A stretch of DNA of 7,959 bases, taken from positions 1 to 7,959 of the forward strand of contig QNZT01000104.1 in assembly GCA_003978455.1 (NCBI GenBank), given 5' to 3'. A program made the translations under genes and the position numbers. Positions 6,132 through 7,959 of this stretch are shown piece by piece. The notes beneath the pieces are model-generated. The model worked only from the letters and a program-made list of their open reading frames with translations. It was not told where the DNA came from and did no database searches. This DNA comes from Sulfurospirillum sp. GTDB lineage: Bacteria > Campylobacterota > Campylobacteria > Campylobacterales > QNZT01. Position 1 is the stretch's first letter. Each line of letters begins with the position of its first letter.

Positions 6132-7238
6132 ATGTTTATTGATAATGTCGAACTGACACTCAGTTCAGGAAAAGGCGGGGCGGGTGCTGTCTCTTTCCGT
6201 CAGGAGAAGTTTGTCCTCAAAGGCGGTCCCGACGGCGGTGACGGCGGGCGCGGGGGTGATGTCTGGTTTGAAGTGGACAAAAACTCCCATACCCTCTCTT
6301 CGTTTCGCGGGAAAAACCATCTCAAAGCCAAAAACGGACGACCGGGTGAAGGGCGTAAAAAGTACGGCAAGAAGGGAGAGTCTTTGACAGTTGTCGTACC
6401 TCCCGGTACACAGGTACTCGATGCCGAAAGCGGTGAAGTACTGCTGGATCTGGTGGAAGACGGCGAAAAGGTAAAGTTTCTCGAAGGGGGCAAAGGGGGG
6501 CTTGGCAACTGGCACTTCCGAAGTTCCACCAATCAGCGACCCACCTATGCGCAGCCGGGGCTTCCCGGAGAGAGCAGGCGTGTGCGTCTGGAGTTGAAAC
6601 TGATCGCCGATGTCGGTCTGGTCGGCTTCCCCAATGTCGGAAAATCGACGCTCATCTCCACCATCTCCAACGCCACACCCGAAGTGGCGAACTATGAGTT
6701 TACGACGCTGACACCGAAACTGGGTGTGGTCAAAATCGATACGTATCAGGCATTTGTGATGGCGGATATCCCCGGGATTATCGAAGGTGCGAGTGACGGG
6801 CGCGGGCTGGGACTGGACTTTCTTCGTCATATCGAGCGGACGAAGTTTCTGCTTTTCATGATCGATATCGCCAACTACCGTCCACTGGAGGAGCAGTACG
6901 ATGTCCTGAAAAAAGAGCTGGCGAACTTTTCGCAGGAGTTGGGCGGCAGGCACTTTGCGATCGCGCTGACGCGTGCCGATGCTTTAGGTGAGGAAGAGGT
7001 TGTGAGCAAAACGGAAGCGTTTCTGAAACATCTGGATCTGAAACCTGAGAGAGGTGAGAACAAGTACCATTTTGACGAACGCTTTCCCGCATTTGTACAG
7101 TCGTTTGACTTTTCGGGTCAGCTTGCGGAGGAGAAACCCTTTTTCGTGGCACCGATCTCTTCGATTTCGGGTATCAATATCGACGCCCTGCGCTTTGCAC
7201 TCAATGATGTCGTACAGAGAGCGAAAGAGGCACAATGA
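6132..7238 (+). CDS. obgE: Obg GTPase (ribosome assembly / stringent response), variant G4 motif
   Basis: Essential cytoplasmic GTPase that binds the 50S subunit during late assembly and links GTP/ppGpp levels to growth. The N-terminal glycine-rich Obg fold spans about residues 1-158 (Gly clusters at 13-18, 31-42 and 119-125). The G domain follows: G1 GFPNVGKST (165-173), G2 FTT (190-192), G3 DIPG (212-215) and G5 SSISG (343-347). G4 reads TRAD (280-283) instead of NKxD, losing the Asn that contacts guanine while keeping the Asp. G4 and G5 are about 59 residues apart, roughly 25-30 more than I expect from E. coli Obg, so a lineage insert (about 300-335) sits in the nucleotide-binding half. 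The 368-aa protein ends soon after the G domain, with no OCT domain or long acidic tail. Start ATG 6132 has AAAAGG five bases upstream. The stop overlaps the proB start by four bases (ATGA). The family call is very secure. Confidence 0.97.
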   Translation: MFIDNVELTLSSGKGGAGAVSFRQEKFVLKGGPDGGDGGRGGDVWFEVDKNSHTLSSFRGKNHLKAKNGRPGEGRKKYGKKGESLTVVVPPGTQVLDAESGEVLLDLVEDGEKVKFLEGGKGGLGNWHFRSSTNQRPTYAQPGLPGESRRVRLELKLIADVGLVGFPNVGKSTLISTISNATPEVANYEFTTLTPKLGVVKIDTYQAFVMADIPGIIEGASDGRGLGLDFLRHIERTKFLLFMIDIANYRPLEEQYDVLKKELANFSQELGGRHFAIALTRADALGEEEVVSKTEAFLKHLDLKPERGENKYHFDERFPAFVQSFDFSGQLAEEKPFFVAPISSISGINIDALRFALNDVVQRAKEAQ

Positions 7239-7959
7239 AGCGTATCGTCGTCAAAACAGGCTCTCATGTACTCAGTGACCAGAACCGTCTGGCAAGGGAG
7301 CGCATTGCCAATCTGACCGAGTTTCTGGCGGAGCTTCATGAAGTGTATGAGGTGATCTTTGTCTCTTCCGGTGCGGTGGCGGCGGGCTACTCCAAACTCA
7401 AAATCGATAAATCGATACTTGCCAACCGGCAGGCGATCGCCGCGGTCGGACAACCCTACCTGATGAGTGTCTATCAGAAGAAGTTTGAAAAGTCCGGTAT
7501 TCTGACGGCACAGGTGCTGTTGACGGCGGATGATTTCGACTCCCGCAGACGGACACACCATGCCAAATGCGCAGTCAATACGCTGCTGGAAAACGGTGTG
7601 ATTCCGATCATCAACGAAAACGATGTCACGGCTACCGAAGAGCTGGTATTCGGTGACAACGATCAGCTCTCCGCGCGCGTGGCGTACTATTTCGACGCCG
7701 ATATGCTGGTGATCCTCTCCGATATAGACGGCTACTACGACAGCGATCCGCATCACAACAGCGAAGCGAAGTGTTATGCCAAAGTGTCGCGGATCAGTGA
7801 CGAAGCGCTGCAAATCCCGGACAATCCCAACCACAAGTTTGCGACAGGGGGTATCGCCACGAAACTCAAAGCGGCGAAGTTCCTGCTCGAACATGATCGT
7901 GAGATGTTTATGACAAGCGGATTCGATCTGCGTGATGCGCGCAATTTTCTGCTGGAGCA
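7235..7959 (+). CDS. proB: glutamate 5-kinase (first step of proline synthesis), 3' end cut by window
   Basis: Phosphorylates L-glutamate with ATP to gamma-glutamyl phosphate, the first step from glutamate to proline; cytoplasmic amino-acid kinase fold. The frame runs open from ATG 7235 to the window end, 241 codons plus two bases. Visible motifs: VVKTGSHVL (5-13, phosphate-binding loop), SSGAVAAG (44-51), INENDVTATEE (126-136) with FGDNDQLSARVA (139-150) for glutamate binding, LSDIDGYYDSDP (161-172), and ATGGIATKLKAAKFLLEH (203-220), the nucleotide loop, where the usual first Gly of GTGG is Ala203. The last visible residues (GFDLRDARNFLLEA) resemble the final segment of the short, PUA-less Campylobacter ProB (about 250 aa), so the stop is probably within some ten to fifteen codons; the 367-aa E. 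coli form would carry a further PUA domain. The ATGA overlap with obgE implies translational coupling. The obgE-proB order matches Campylobacter jejuni. Confidence 0.95.
   Translation, partial: MKRIVVKTGSHVLSDQNRLARERIANLTEFLAELHEVYEVIFVSSGAVAAGYSKLKIDKSILANRQAIAAVGQPYLMSVYQKKFEKSGILTAQVLLTADDFDSRRRTHHAKCAVNTLLENGVIPIINENDVTATEELVFGDNDQLSARVAYYFDADMLVILSDIDGYYDSDPHHNSEAKCYAKVSRISDEALQIPDNPNHKFATGGIATKLKAAKFLLEHDREMFMTSGFDLRDARNFLLE

Noticed and set aside
6118..6156. A 12-codon upstream frame (MKRFLCLLIMSN) overlapping the obgE start.
   Set aside because: It has no ribosome binding site of its own, overlaps obgE out of frame and is short enough to occur by chance.
7118..7894. A 258-codon - strand frame across the obgE/proB junction.
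   Set aside because: It lies opposite two well-identified conserved genes and shows no domain.

Overview
The window most likely comes from a member of the Campylobacterota (formerly Epsilonproteobacteria). Three things point that way. The obgE-proB pair overlaps by 4 nt, in the order known from Campylobacter, and ProB has a Campylobacter-like short form. The exported proteins are full of D/E-x-N-x-S/T sequons, the acceptor signature of the Campylobacter-type PglB N-glycosylation system. Base composition is roughly half GC, high for the phylum, so I do not name a genus. All genes are on the + strand, tightly packed, and I see no credible gene on the - strand.

Layout. (1) 1-2742: the 3' seven-eighths of a CusA-type RND copper/silver efflux pump, with the three-methionine metal site, the methionine relay and the proton-relay residues all intact. 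(2) 2764-3798: a lipoprotein with seven evenly spaced LVIVD-type repeats, predicted to be a seven-bladed beta-propeller. (3) 3852-5943: three type IV pilin/type II pseudopilin-like genes joined by one-base TGATG stop/start overlaps. The first two have Glu+5; the last, and smallest, lacks it. (4) 5944-6131: a 188-nt gap holding an extended -10 promoter-like site, a strong 11-bp stem-loop with a CCTCC loop, and a well-formed promoter for the next operon. (5) 6132-7238: obgE, with a non-canonical G4 motif. (6) 7235-end: proB, cut by the window edge probably only a few codons before its stop.

How it fits together. The pump exports monovalent metal. The propeller lipoprotein and the three pilin-like proteins form an exported group; the pilins are probably minor subunits of a secretion or pilus machine whose motor, secretin and peptidase genes lie elsewhere. 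obgE-proB is a separate housekeeping operon (ribosome assembly, proline synthesis).

The strongest unexpected signal is glycosylation. Twenty strict D/E-x-N-x-S/T sequons lie in the four consecutive exported proteins (4, 6, 6 and 4; 1039 residues in all), against one in the 913 residues of the pump and none in the 609 visible residues of Obg plus ProB. This suggests a heavily N-glycosylated pseudopilin/lipoprotein group. Second are the stem-loop with an anti-Shine-Dalgarno loop before obgE and the TRAD G4 motif of Obg.
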